From contig NZ_LWBS01000294.1 of assembly GCF_001652265.1 (NCBI RefSeq), positions 1 to 64,000 of the forward strand: a stretch of DNA of 64,000 nucleotides. The letters run 5' to 3'. Below the pieces are notes generated by a model. The model had not been told where the DNA came from. It searched no databases and saw only the letters and a program-made list of their open reading frames with translations. The translations under genes were made by a program, and so were the position numbers. Positions 16,553-25,666 of this stretch are shown piece after piece; within the stretch, counting starts at the first letter, position 1, and each line of letters starts with the position of its first letter. Source of the DNA: Rhizobium leguminosarum (GTDB lineage Bacteria > Pseudomonadota > Alphaproteobacteria > Rhizobiales > Rhizobiaceae).

Positions 16553-16695
16553 TTCATGTCCCCCAACCCCAATGATCCTTGCATATCCTGCCGATGTCGT
16601 CACGCCAAGATATAACACCTTGTAAATCCAGCCCATCGCCTCCGCGCTTGGGCGAGCATGGGTCGAACAGCCTGATTTTTAAGCCCGTTTACTGC

Positions 16696-16723
16696 TTGAC
16701 ACATTTTTGGGCGCTACTATGAT
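16696..16723 (+). promoter_or_regulatory. Sigma-70-type promoter for the BMP transporter operon
   Basis: TTGACA at 16696-16701 and TATGAT at 16718-16723 are separated by 16 bases, unusually close to the housekeeping consensus for this GC-rich genome. A small dyad ACCA-AA-TGGT at 16730-16739 lies just after the -10 box and could bind a repressor. GGGGAG precedes the ATG at 16760. Confidence 0.6.
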
Positions 16724-16759
16724 TTTTGAACCAAATGGTAAAAAAAGGGGAGCAAAACA

Positions 16760-17746
16760 ATGACCAAAGACATGCTGATTTCACGCCGGGCAGTGATCGC
16801 GTCGGGCATTGCGCTCGGCGTCAGCGGCTTCGCCCCGCTGGCAAGGGCGGCTGCGCCACTGAAGGTTGCCGGCATTCATGCGTCGCCGGTCGAAAATGCC
16901 TGGAACTCCTGTCTGCACAAGGCGCTGCAGGATGCGGCCAAGGAAGGCATGATCGAGTATGTCTTCTCCGAAGGCGTCTCCGGCACCGACTATCCCCGCG
17001 CCATGCGTGAATATGCCGAACAGGGCAACAAGCTGATTATCGGCGAGGCCTATGCGGTGGAGAAAGAAGCCCGGCAGGTCGCGGCGGATTATCCCGATAC
17101 CGCTTTCGTGCTGGGTTCGAGCGGCGAGCAGGCCGGCGACAATTTCGGCGTCTTCGGCACCTGGAACCATGACGGCGCCTATCTTGCCGGCATGCTGGCG
17201 GGCAAGATGACCAAGTCGAATATCGTCGGTTCGGTCGGCGCCATTCCGATCCCCGAGGTCAACATGCTGATCAATGCCTTCGCAGCCGGCGTCAAGGCGG
17301 TCAATCCGGACGCAAAGCACCTCGTCTCGTTCATCGGCACCTTCTTCGATCCGCCAAAGGCCCGTGAAGCCGGTCTTGCCCAGATCGACGCCGGCGCCGA
17401 CATCCTATTCGGCGAGCGCATCGGCACGGCCGATGCCGCCAAGGAGCGCGGCATCAAGTCGGTCGGTTCGCTGATCGACTATACGCCGCGTTATCCCGAT
17501 ACGGTGTTTGCCAACGCCATGTGGTATTTCCGCCCGATCCTGGACGCTGCGATTGCCGATGTCGCAGCCGGAAAGCCGGTCGGCAGGAACTACACGTCCT
17601 ACGGCCTGATGAAGGAAGGCGGCAGCGATATCGTTTTCGTCAAGGGTGTCGCACCCGCCGAGGCAGAAGCTGCGATGGAAGCCAAGCGGGCAGAGATCAA
17701 GGCTGGCACCTTCGAAGTTCCGAAGATGATGGACGAGCCGAAGTAA
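16760..17746 (+). CDS. BMP-family (nucleoside/base type) ABC substrate-binding protein
   Basis: A 328-residue exported protein of the BMP/PnrA family, which binds nucleosides or related bases. It starts with a twin-arginine-like signal (ISRRAVIASG) ending near ARAAAP. Typical parts include VENAWNSCLHKALQDAAKE, a GNFG-like DNFGVFGTWNHDGAYLAGMLAG segment around 128-149 and GADILFGERIGT. It heads an operon with an amidase, a two-domain ATPase, two permeases and a CodA-like deaminase, which suggests import of a nucleobase-like or amide ligand. A near-consensus promoter lies upstream. Confidence 0.9.
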   Translation: MTKDMLISRRAVIASGIALGVSGFAPLARAAAPLKVAGIHASPVENAWNSCLHKALQDAAKEGMIEYVFSEGVSGTDYPRAMREYAEQGNKLIIGEAYAVEKEARQVAADYPDTAFVLGSSGEQAGDNFGVFGTWNHDGAYLAGMLAGKMTKSNIVGSVGAIPIPEVNMLINAFAAGVKAVNPDAKHLVSFIGTFFDPPKAREAGLAQIDAGADILFGERIGTADAAKERGIKSVGSLIDYTPRYPDTVFANAMWYFRPILDAAIADVAAGKPVGRNYTSYGLMKEGGSDIVFVKGVAPAEAEAAMEAKRAEIKAGTFEVPKMMDEPK

Positions 17747-17754
17747 TTCGGCCC

Positions 17755-19167
17755 ATGCAGGGCGATGCGACGGATCTGGCGGCAGCGATCAGGCGTGGCA
17801 GCCTGAGCGCTGCGGAGGCGATGCAGGCTTCTCTTGCCGCAGCCGTGCTGCAGGAGCCGCTCGGCGCGATCGCCTATCTCGATGCCGCCATGGGCCTCGC
17901 CTCGGCGAACGCCCTCGACGAAGAACGGCAGAGCGCGCCCGATCGCTTTGCCGCCAGGCCCTTTGCCGGCGTGCCGACCTTGGCAAAGGATCTTGGCGGT
18001 CCTTTTGCCGGGCTGCCGGTTATGGCGGGTTCCGGTCTTTTCGAAAGAAAGGGCGGCGAAGCGGATTCCGATCTCGCTGCTCGTTTCCGCGACGCCGGCT
18101 TCTGCCTGTTCGGCCTGACGACCAGCCCGGAATTCGGCCTGTCGCTCGCCAGCGAACCGGCGATCGGGCCGATCTGCCGCAATCCGCTCGATCCGGCACG
18201 GACCGCAGGTGGCTCCTCCGGCGGTGCGGCGGCAGCGGTTGCCGCCGGGATCGTCGCCATCGCGCATGCCACCGATGCCGGTGGCTCGATCCGTGTGCCC
18301 GCCGCATGCTGTGGCCTCGTCGGAATGAAGCCGACGCGCGGCGCCATTCCGGGTGGCCCATCCTTCGGCAACTACCTCGGCGGCATCGCCAGCGAACTCG
18401 CGGTCTGCCGCTCGGTGCGGGATACGGCGCTGATTTTCGACAGGCTGAGCGGCAAATCGCGAGGACCTTTTCCCGACCCCTCCCCTGTCGATAGCGATAA
18501 CGGCCGTTTGCGGATCGGCCTGCTTGTCGATACCGGCTCAGTCTATCCGACGGAGGGTGATCGGCTCGCAGCAGTGGAAGCTGCGGCCCGTGCGCTGGAG
18601 AGCGACGGACACGAAATCGTTCCACTGGCCTCGGCCGACTTCGAATGGGCCGTCGCCGCCAGCGGCCGTGCCTTCGCCGATATCGTCTCCGTCAACCTTG
18701 CGGCGCTCATCGAGGCTGCGGCTCTTGATGAAAGCAGGGCTGAGCCTCTGACCCAGGCTTTCGCGGCGCGCGGACGGGCGCTTCCGGCGACGTCGCTCTG
18801 GAACACGTTGAACGATGCTGTCCTGGTGAGCGGTAAGCTCTGGACACTGTTCGACAGGGTCGATTGCATCCTCATGCCGATGCTTTCCTCCGCACCTCTT
18901 GCGATCGGCTCCTTTCCATCCGATCATGCCGATACGGATCTGCATCTCGAGCGGATGACGGCATTTTCGCCGCTTGCCTGCCTCGCCAATATTTCGGGTT
19001 TTCCTGCTTTGACGCTGCCTTTCGGACAGGATGAGCATGCCATGCCGCTGCCGGTGCAGATCATGGCGCCGATGGGTCACGAGCCGCGTCTGCTGTCGCT
19101 TGCCACCCGCCTGGAGGCCGAGGGGCGATGGCCGCATCGTTTTCCGGTCGCAGGATTGCGGTCATGA
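17755..19167 (+). CDS. Amidase-signature-family amidohydrolase
   Basis: A 470-residue enzyme with the amidase signature catalytic set: Lys78 in TLAKDLGGPF, the GGSSGG serine pair at 154-155 and nucleophile Ser178 in DAGGSIRVPA. The family hydrolyses linear amides such as indoleacetamide, biuret or N-carbamoyl compounds, and includes GatA. The start at 17755 lies eight bases past the binding-protein stop; the frame is open further upstream but overlaps that gene. The stop overlaps the ATPase start by four bases. Placement inside a transporter operon indicates that it processes the imported compound. Confidence 0.88.
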   Translation: MQGDATDLAAAIRRGSLSAAEAMQASLAAAVLQEPLGAIAYLDAAMGLASANALDEERQSAPDRFAARPFAGVPTLAKDLGGPFAGLPVMAGSGLFERKGGEADSDLAARFRDAGFCLFGLTTSPEFGLSLASEPAIGPICRNPLDPARTAGGSSGGAAAAVAAGIVAIAHATDAGGSIRVPAACCGLVGMKPTRGAIPGGPSFGNYLGGIASELAVCRSVRDTALIFDRLSGKSRGPFPDPSPVDSDNGRLRIGLLVDTGSVYPTEGDRLAAVEAAARALESDGHEIVPLASADFEWAVAASGRAFADIVSVNLAALIEAAALDESRAEPLTQAFAARGRALPATSLWNTLNDAVLVSGKLWTLFDRVDCILMPMLSSAPLAIGSFPSDHADTDLHLERMTAFSPLACLANISGFPALTLPFGQDEHAMPLPVQIMAPMGHEPRLLSLATRLEAEGRWPHRFPVAGLRS

Positions 19168-20696
19168 CCGGGCCTGTTTTGGAAATTATTGGTGTCAGCA
19201 AGCGCTTCGGCGACAATCTCGCCAATGACGATATTTCCATGACGCTCGCCAAGGGCGAGGTCGTGGCCCTGCTCGGCGAGAACGGTGCGGGCAAGACCAC
19301 GCTGATGAGCATCCTCTTCGGCCACTACATGCCGGATGCCGGCCGTATTCTGATTGAGGACACGGAGGTGCCGCAGGGCAAGCCGCGCGCAGCGATCCGC
19401 GCCGGCGTCGGCATGGTGCATCAGCATTTCTCGCTCGCGCCCAATCTGACCGTTCTCGAAAATGTCATGACCGGCACGGAAAGACTATGGTCCTGGCGCT
19501 CGGGAACAACAGGGGCGCGGAAGAAGCTCTTGGCAATTTCCGAGCGCTTCGGCCTCAAGGTCGATCCAGATGCCCGCCTTGGCGACCTGTCGGTCGGCGA
19601 GCAGCAGCGCGTCGAAATCCTCAAGGCGCTCTATAACAATGCCCGCATCCTGATCCTCGACGAGCCGACGGCAGTGCTGACCAACATCGAGGCCGAGCGG
19701 CTGTTCACGACGCTGAAGGAAATGGCCCGCCAGGGCCTGTCGCTGATCTTCATCTCGCACAAGCTCGACGAGGTGATGGCCGCGGCCGACCGCATCGTGG
19801 TCTTACGCGGCGGCAGGATGGTCGCCGAACGCAGGGCGTCGGAAACCAGCAAGGCGGAACTCGCCGAACTGATGGTCGGACGCCGTGTGACGCGGCCCGT
19901 GCGCGAGCCGTCGACACCCGGCGCCGTTGCCCTCGAGGCGGCCGATGTGACGGTGCGCATCGACGGCGTCGATCGGCTGAAATCGATCAGCTTCCGCCTG
20001 CACCAGGGCGAGATCCTCGGCATCATCGGGGTTTCTGGCAATGGCCAGGCGGCTTTGGCGCATCTTCTTTCCGGCATGCTGTCGCGCAGCGGCGGTGACC
20101 TTCTGCTGTTTGGGGAGGCCATCGGCAATCTCGGCGTCGCCGATGTCGTCGAAGCCGGCATCGGCCGCATTCCCGAGGATCGCAACGAGGAGGGCGTGAT
20201 CGGCGAAATGGCGATCTGGGAAAACGCCGTGCTGGAGCACATCGCATCGCCGGCGTTTTCGCGTCGTGGTCTCGTCAACCGCAAGGCCGGCATGGCCTTT
20301 GCCAGGGAGATCATCGACGGATTCGATGTCCGCGGCGGCGGCCCGGCCATCCGCACTCGGCTGCTCTCAGGCGGCAATATGCAGAAGCTCATTCTCGGCC
20401 GCAACCTGCATCGGCGGCCGCGCATCCTGATCGCTGCGCAGCCCGCGCGTGGCCTCGATGAGGGAGCGGTGGCCGCCGTGCATGCACGCCTGCTCGAAGC
20501 CCGCCGGCAGGGCACTGCCGTGCTGCTGATCTCGGAAGATCTTGACGAGGTGATCGCGCTTGCCGATCGTATACAGGCGATCGTCGGTGGCCGCCTGTCA
20601 CCGCCCGTCGCGGCCGAAAGCGCCGATGCCCGCAGGCTGGGATTGATGATGGCCGGCGAATGGCAGGAAAGCCCAGAGGCCGGCCATGCGATTTGA
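19164..20696 (+). CDS. Two-domain ABC ATPase of BMP/nucleoside importer
   Basis: A 510-residue protein with two ATPase domains. Domain 1 is complete: Walker A GENGAGKTT, signature LSVGEQQR, Walker B ILILDEPTAVL. Domain 2 has the degenerate Walker A GVSGNGQAAL and IAAQPARGLD in place of Walker B, with Gln at the catalytic Glu; signature LSGGNMQK is kept. This asymmetry is usual for the family that pairs with BMP-type binding proteins. ATG overlaps the amidase stop, and its end overlaps the first permease gene by 11 bases. Confidence 0.92.
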   Translation: MTGPVLEIIGVSKRFGDNLANDDISMTLAKGEVVALLGENGAGKTTLMSILFGHYMPDAGRILIEDTEVPQGKPRAAIRAGVGMVHQHFSLAPNLTVLENVMTGTERLWSWRSGTTGARKKLLAISERFGLKVDPDARLGDLSVGEQQRVEILKALYNNARILILDEPTAVLTNIEAERLFTTLKEMARQGLSLIFISHKLDEVMAAADRIVVLRGGRMVAERRASETSKAELAELMVGRRVTRPVREPSTPGAVALEAADVTVRIDGVDRLKSISFRLHQGEILGIIGVSGNGQAALAHLLSGMLSRSGGDLLLFGEAIGNLGVADVVEAGIGRIPEDRNEEGVIGEMAIWENAVLEHIASPAFSRRGLVNRKAGMAFAREIIDGFDVRGGGPAIRTRLLSGGNMQKLILGRNLHRRPRILIAAQPARGLDEGAVAAVHARLLEARRQGTAVLLISEDLDEVIALADRIQAIVGGRLSPPVAAESADARRLGLMMAGEWQESPEAGHAI

Positions 20697-21738
20697 ACGC
20701 CGTGAGCACCGCCCACTTTACCTGCTGATTGTCACACCCGTCGTCGCGGTGATCGCAGCACTGGCGCTGGCCGGCATCCTGATATCAATCGCCGGCGCGC
20801 CTGTTCTCGATGCCTATTGGCGCATCCTGACCGGTGCTTTCGGCTCGCGCCTCTCGGCAACCGAAACGCTGACGCGGGCAACGCCGCTGATGCTGACGGG
20901 GCTTGCCGCCGCCGTCGCTTTCCGGGCGCGGCTCTGGAATATCGGTGCCGAAGGCCAGTTCTATCTCGGTGCCATCGCCGTTGCGGCGGCAAGCTCGAAG
21001 CTGCTCGGCAATCTTCTTCCCGCCTCCATCCTCATTCCGCTCCTGCTGCTGGTCGGCGCGATTGCCGGCATGGTGCTGATCCTGATCCCGCTCTGGCTCA
21101 GGCTGCGCTTCTCCGTCGATGAGGTCGTCACCAGCCTGCTCTTGAACTTCATCGCCGTGCTCTTCGTCTCGATGCTGATCGATGGCGTCCTCAAGGATCC
21201 GCTGGCCTTCGGCTGGCCGCAGTCGCAATCCGTCAGCGATCACGCCATGCTGCCGAAGCTGATCGCCCGCTCGCGCCTGCATATCGGCTTTGCGATCGCG
21301 ATCACACTGGCGGTCGTCGTCCATTTCGTCCAGTCGCGCACCGTGTTCGGCATGCAGTCGCGCGCAGCGGGCCTCAATCCCGGCGGGGCGGTCTTTGCCG
21401 GCGTCCCGCTCGGCAGAACGCTAGTGAAGGTCGCCTGCCTCTCCGGCGGGCTTGCGGGGCTCGCCGGAGCGATCGAGGTCATGGGCGTCAAGGGTTATGT
21501 GACGACCGATCTGTCACCGGGCTTCGGCTATGCCGGTATCGTCGTTGCCATGCTCGCCAACCTCAATCCACTCGGCGTCGTCTTCGCCGCCATTTTCACC
21601 GCCACCATGTTCGTGGGTGCGGACGGCATGAGTCGCGGCCTTGGGATCCCGACCTATATCGCCGATGTCACGGTGGCGCTGTCGCTGCTGACGATGCTGA
21701 TTGCCTTGTTCGTCACCCAATACAGGATCCGGCGATGA
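20686..21738 (+). CDS. BMP/nucleoside-type ABC permease 1
   Basis: A 350-residue inner-membrane permease of the branched-chain/ribose permease superfamily, with about nine to ten hydrophobic segments. The ATPTLMLTGLAAAVAFRARLWNIG-like region near 65-85 and NPGGAVFAGVPLGRTLVKVA near 232-250 are typical of the nucleoside importer subgroup. Translation is coupled: its start lies inside the end of the ATPase gene and its stop overlaps the second permease gene by four bases. Confidence 0.9.
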   Translation: MRFERREHRPLYLLIVTPVVAVIAALALAGILISIAGAPVLDAYWRILTGAFGSRLSATETLTRATPLMLTGLAAAVAFRARLWNIGAEGQFYLGAIAVAAASSKLLGNLLPASILIPLLLLVGAIAGMVLILIPLWLRLRFSVDEVVTSLLLNFIAVLFVSMLIDGVLKDPLAFGWPQSQSVSDHAMLPKLIARSRLHIGFAIAITLAVVVHFVQSRTVFGMQSRAAGLNPGGAVFAGVPLGRTLVKVACLSGGLAGLAGAIEVMGVKGYVTTDLSPGFGYAGIVVAMLANLNPLGVVFAAIFTATMFVGADGMSRGLGIPTYIADVTVALSLLTMLIALFVTQYRIRR

Positions 21739-22679
21739 TGCAGCTGTTCGACATCATTGCTTCCGCCGGGCTGTGGGCGGCAATCCTGCGGATCGCTACG
21801 CCGCTGATTTTTGGCACGCTCGGGGCGCTGCTTTGCGAGCGCGCCGGCGTGCTCAATCTCGGCATCGAAGGCATCATGACCTTCGGCGCGATGATCGGCT
21901 GGCTTTCCGTCTATCACGGCGCCGACCTCTGGACCGGCCTGCTGATTGCGGCTCTGGCCGGCGGCGTCTTTGGCCTGCTGCATGCGTCGCTGACGGTGAC
22001 GCTCGGCCTCTCCCAGCATGTCTCCGGTCTCGGCGTGACGCTGTTTGCCTCCAGCTTCAGCTATTATGTCTTCCGCCTGATCGTGCCGCTTGCCAATACT
22101 CCGCCCACCATCGTGCCGTTCCAGCCGATCGCCATTCCCGGCTTGTCGACGATGCCTTTCATCGGGCCGGCCTTCTTTACGCAGACGGCGCCGACCTATC
22201 TTGCCATCCTTATTGCCCTGCTGATGGCTTACATGATCTTCCGCACGCCGGTCGGCCTTGCGATTCGTATGACCGGCGAAAATCCGCATGCGGCGGAAGC
22301 GCAGGGCGTCAATCCGATGAAGGTGCGCTACGGCGCGGTGATTGCCGGAAGCGCGCTGATGGGAATGGGCGGCGCCTTCCTCACATTGTCGGCGTTCAAC
22401 AGCTTCTTCCCGACCATGGTGCAGGGACGCGGCTGGATCTGCATCGCGCTCGTCGTCTTCGCCTCCTGGCGGCCCGGCCGCGCGCTGTTCGGCGCCCTGC
22501 TCTTTGCCTTCTTCGATGCGTTCCAGCTTCGGCTGCAAACCGCACTCAGCGGGCTCGTGCCCTATCAGCTCTTTCTGATGACGCCCTATATCCTTTCCAT
22601 TGCCGCCCTTGCCGTCATGGCTCGCCGCGCCCGCGTTCCACAGGCGCTGATGCAGCCCTATCGCCGCGGTGAACGCTGA
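21735..22679 (+). CDS. BMP/nucleoside-type ABC permease 2
   Basis: A 314-residue permease that pairs with the preceding one. It shows IATPLIFGTLGALLCERAG and LNLGIEGIMTFGAMIG at residues 17-50, the conserved start of this subfamily, and a GENPHAAEAQGVNPMKVRYGAV loop near 185-206 that should contact the ATPase. It is followed after 26 bases by the deaminase gene on the same strand, which extends the operon to six genes. Confidence 0.9.
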   Translation: MMQLFDIIASAGLWAAILRIATPLIFGTLGALLCERAGVLNLGIEGIMTFGAMIGWLSVYHGADLWTGLLIAALAGGVFGLLHASLTVTLGLSQHVSGLGVTLFASSFSYYVFRLIVPLANTPPTIVPFQPIAIPGLSTMPFIGPAFFTQTAPTYLAILIALLMAYMIFRTPVGLAIRMTGENPHAAEAQGVNPMKVRYGAVIAGSALMGMGGAFLTLSAFNSFFPTMVQGRGWICIALVVFASWRPGRALFGALLFAFFDAFQLRLQTALSGLVPYQLFLMTPYILSIAALAVMARRARVPQALMQPYRRGER

Positions 22680-22705
22680 AACCGCCCACACCCAATGAGG
22701 CTCCG

Positions 22706-23995
22706 ATGTTCGATCTGATCGTCAGAAATGCAAATCTCCCCGATGGCCGAAAGAGCATCGATATCGGCATCCAGGGCGGCAAGATCATCGCTGTTGAGCG
22801 CAATCTACAGGCGCAGGCGCAAGAAGAGATCGACGCGACTGGCCGGCTGGTCAGCCCGCCCTTCGTCGATCCGCATTTCCATATGGACGCCACCCTGTCG
22901 CTCGGCCTGCCACGCATGAACGTATCCGGCACGCTGCTCGAAGGCATCGCGCTCTGGGGAGAATTGCGGCCGATCGTGACGAAGGAGGAACTGGTCGATC
23001 GTGCGTTGCGTTATTGCGATCTGGCGGTGACGCAGGGCCTGCTCTTCATCCGCAGCCATGTTGATACCAGCGATCCGAGGCTGGTGACCGTCGAGGCGAT
23101 GATCGAGGTTCGCGAAAAGGTCGCGCCCTACATTGATCTGCAGCTGGTCGCCTTCCCTCAGGACGGTTATTACCGCTCGCCGGGCGCAATCGATGCGCTC
23201 AACCGCGCTCTCGACATGGGCGTCGATATCGTCGGCGGCATTCCGCATTTCGAACGGACGATGGGGGAAGGTACGGCGTCGGTCGAGGCGCTCTGCCGCA
23301 TCGCCGCCGATCGCGGCCTACCGGTCGACATCCATTGCGACGAAACCGACGATCCGCTCTCGCGCCATATCGAGACGCTGGCTGCGGAAACCATCCGCTT
23401 CGGTTTGCAGGGACGTGTCGCCGGCTCGCATTTGACCTCGATGCACTCGATGGACAATTATTATGTCTCCAAGCTCATTCCGCTGATGGCGGAGGCCGAG
23501 ATCAACGTCATCCCTAATCCGCTGATCAACATCATGCTGCAGGGCCGGCACGATACCTATCCGAAGCGCCGCGGCATGACTCGCGTGCGCGAATTGATGG
23601 ATGCCGGGCTCAACGTTTCCTTCGGGCACGACTGCGTCATGGACCCCTGGTATTCGATGGGATCCGGCGACATGCTGGAGGTCGGCCATATGGCAATCCA
23701 TGTCGCGCAGATGGCCGGCATCGACGACAAGCAGAGTATCTTCGACGCGCTGACCGTCAATTCGGCGAAGACGATGGGGCTTGCAGGCTACGGCCTGGAC
23801 AAGGGATGCAACGCCGACCTCGTCATCATTCAGGCGAGCGACACACTGGAAGCGCTGCGGCTGAAGCCGAACCGGCTGGCGGTGATCCGCCGCGGCAAGG
23901 TCATTGCGCGGTCGGCACCGCGCATCGGTGAGCTCTTCCTGGACGGGCGCCCAGCACGGATCGACGGCGGCCTGGATTACGCACCTCGCTGTTAA
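22706..23995 (+). CDS. codA: Cytosine deaminase-like amidohydrolase
   Basis: A 429-residue metal-dependent hydrolase. His57 and His59 (DPHFHMD), His210 and Glu213 (IHCDETDD), His242 (GSHLTS) and Asp309 (FGHDC) fall at exactly four residues less than the E. coli CodA metal and catalytic residues, a strong match. CodA deaminates cytosine to uracil and ammonia; close relatives act on creatinine, isoguanine or triazine side chains. It is the last gene of the BMP transporter operon, so it likely acts on the imported base or on the amidase product. The substrate should not be taken as cytosine without a test. Confidence 0.8.
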   Translation: MFDLIVRNANLPDGRKSIDIGIQGGKIIAVERNLQAQAQEEIDATGRLVSPPFVDPHFHMDATLSLGLPRMNVSGTLLEGIALWGELRPIVTKEELVDRALRYCDLAVTQGLLFIRSHVDTSDPRLVTVEAMIEVREKVAPYIDLQLVAFPQDGYYRSPGAIDALNRALDMGVDIVGGIPHFERTMGEGTASVEALCRIAADRGLPVDIHCDETDDPLSRHIETLAAETIRFGLQGRVAGSHLTSMHSMDNYYVSKLIPLMAEAEINVIPNPLINIMLQGRHDTYPKRRGMTRVRELMDAGLNVSFGHDCVMDPWYSMGSGDMLEVGHMAIHVAQMAGIDDKQSIFDALTVNSAKTMGLAGYGLDKGCNADLVIIQASDTLEALRLKPNRLAVIRRGKVIARSAPRIGELFLDGRPARIDGGLDYAPRC

Positions 23996-24057
23996 GATAG
24001 GGCGCAAGCAAAAGGGCCGCGAAGCCGCGACCCTCCTCAATCCGCCTGGGCTGGAGC

Positions 24058-24756
24058 TTATTTCTTCGAGGCCTCGTAGAGCGCCTTGGTTTCGGCGTTC
24101 ATCGGGTAGAGGCCGGGCAACGGCGTGCCTTCGTCGATCCTGGTCATGATCCAGGCTTCCATGCGCTCCTGTTCCGGCGCTTCGGCCAGCACCGCCTCGA
24201 GCAGATCGGCCGGGATCAGCACGGCGCCGTCCTGGTCGACGACGATAATATCGTCTGGGAAAACAGCCACGCCGCCGCAGCCGATCGGCTGCTGCCAGGC
24301 AACGAAGGTGAGGCCGGCGACCGAGGGGGGTGCTGCGACGCCGCGGCACCAGACCGGCAGGTTGGTATCGAGCACGCCGGCAAGGTCGCGTATGACGCCG
24401 TCGGTGACGAGGGCTGCAACGCCTCTCTTCTGCATGCGGGCGCAGAGGATATCGCCGAAGATGCCGGCATCGGTAACGCCCATCGCATCGACCACGGCGA
24501 CACAGCCCTCCGGCATCGCCTCGATCGCAGCGCGCGTCGAGATCGGCGAGGCCCAGGATGCTGGCGTCGCCAGATCCTCGCGGGCCGGCACGAAGCGCAG
24601 GGTGAAGGCCGGACCGACGATGCGCGGCTGGCCGGGCTTCAGGGGAACGGCGCCGCGGATCCAGACGTTCCGCAGGCCCTTCTTCAGAAGAACGGTTGTC
24701 AGGGTCGCCGTCGATACGGTCTTGAGGGTTGCTATCGCTTCAGCGCTGAGGGCCAT
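24058..24756 (-). CDS. RraA-family protein (HMG/CHA aldolase-like)
   Basis: A 232-residue protein of the RraA/class II pyruvate aldolase fold. The active-site pattern GDILCARMQKRGVAALVTDG followed by IRD supplies the Gly, Arg and Asp that bind metal and oxo-acid in 4-hydroxy-4-methyl-2-oxoglutarate aldolases. True RraA proteins instead inhibit RNase E; the extended C-terminus and catabolic context favour an enzyme or decarboxylase here. It converges on the deaminase gene and follows the SDR gene on the same strand. A weak inverted repeat (about 24014-24036) lies in the convergent gap. Confidence 0.8.
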   Translation of the reverse strand: MALSAEAIATLKTVSTATLTTVLLKKGLRNVWIRGAVPLKPGQPRIVGPAFTLRFVPAREDLATPASWASPISTRAAIEAMPEGCVAVVDAMGVTDAGIFGDILCARMQKRGVAALVTDGVIRDLAGVLDTNLPVWCRGVAAPPSVAGLTFVAWQQPIGCGGVAVFPDDIIVVDQDGAVLIPADLLEAVLAEAPEQERMEAWIMTRIDEGTPLPGLYPMNAETKALYEASKK

Positions 24757-24783
24757 CGGCTATCGGTTCCAATTCGGTTTCTG

Positions 24784-25569
24784 TCAGATGCTCTGGATCA
24801 TGCCGCCATCGACACGGATTATCGATCCGGTGAGATAGGAGGCGGGCTCGCTCGCCAGGAAGGTGACGACATTGCCATATTCTTCCGGTCGGCCATAGCG
24901 GCCGAGCGGAATGCTGCCGGTGCTCTCAGTGACGACATCATCGATCGAGCGGTTCTCGCGCATGGCCTTCTGTTCGTCGAGAAAGGTGATGCGGCCAGTG
25001 GCGATCCGGCCCGGCAGGACGATGTTGACGGTGATGCCGTCGCGTCCGACCTCACGCGCCAGCGTTTTCGACCAGCCTACCAATGACAGACGCAGCGCGT
25101 TGGAGATGCCGAGATTGGGGATCGGCGCGACCACGCCCGACGAGGTCGAGGTGACGATGCGCCCCCATTTGCGCGCCCGCATCTCAGGCAGCACCCGATC
25201 GGTAATGGCGATGACGGAAAGCACCATGCTCTGAAAATACTGGTTCCAGACCGTCGGATCCTGACCGGAGACGGTGGTCGGGGCCGGACCGCCGGTATTG
25301 TTGACAAGGATATCGACCGGTCCGAACTGACGTTCGATTGCAGCGACATGCGCATTGATCGAACCGAGATCGGAAAGATCCCATTGCAGTGCCAGCGCCT
25401 TGCCGCCTTCGGATTCGACCGCAGCCGCGGTCTTCTCAGCAGCGGCGAGATCGATATCCGCCGCGGCAACTCTGGCGCCTTCGCGCGCAAGCTTCGCGGC
25501 AATCGCGCTGCCCAGTCCGCCGCCGGCGCCAAGCACGAGGGCCGTCTTGTCCTTCAGACCGAAATCCAT
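24784..25569 (-). CDS. SDR-family oxidoreductase-like protein lacking the YxxxK pair
   Basis: A 261-residue Rossmann protein. GAGGGLGSA at 14-22 binds the dinucleotide, DLSD and LVNNTGG (88-94) are present, and the C-terminal TGSIIRVDGG is typical. At the catalytic site SSGVV aligns well, but the expected Tyr and Lys are replaced by Ser156 and Arg160 (ISNALR). The protein may therefore be a non-classical SDR or a different activity. The start at 25569 is set by GGAG and the family N-terminus; upstream codons to 25644 fall in the LysR promoter gap. Divergent from lysR, and followed by the RraA-like gene. Confidence 0.8.
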   Translation of the reverse strand: MDFGLKDKTALVLGAGGGLGSAIAAKLAREGARVAAADIDLAAAEKTAAAVESEGGKALALQWDLSDLGSINAHVAAIERQFGPVDILVNNTGGPAPTTVSGQDPTVWNQYFQSMVLSVIAITDRVLPEMRARKWGRIVTSTSSGVVAPIPNLGISNALRLSLVGWSKTLAREVGRDGITVNIVLPGRIATGRITFLDEQKAMRENRSIDDVVTESTGSIPLGRYGRPEEYGNVVTFLASEPASYLTGSIIRVDGGMIQSI

Positions 25570-25666
25570 TCCGCTCGTCTCCTCGTATGGTCGAGCCATC
25601 TTTCGGAGCAAAGGATTGCAAATAAAATATGGCTTCTGCTTCATTCAAGAGATAGAAAAACTATCG

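Noticed and set aside
24014..24036. Inverted repeat between deaminase and RraA-like genes as a terminator
   Set aside because: The stem has a mismatch and no T-run on either strand, so it is mentioned only in passing.
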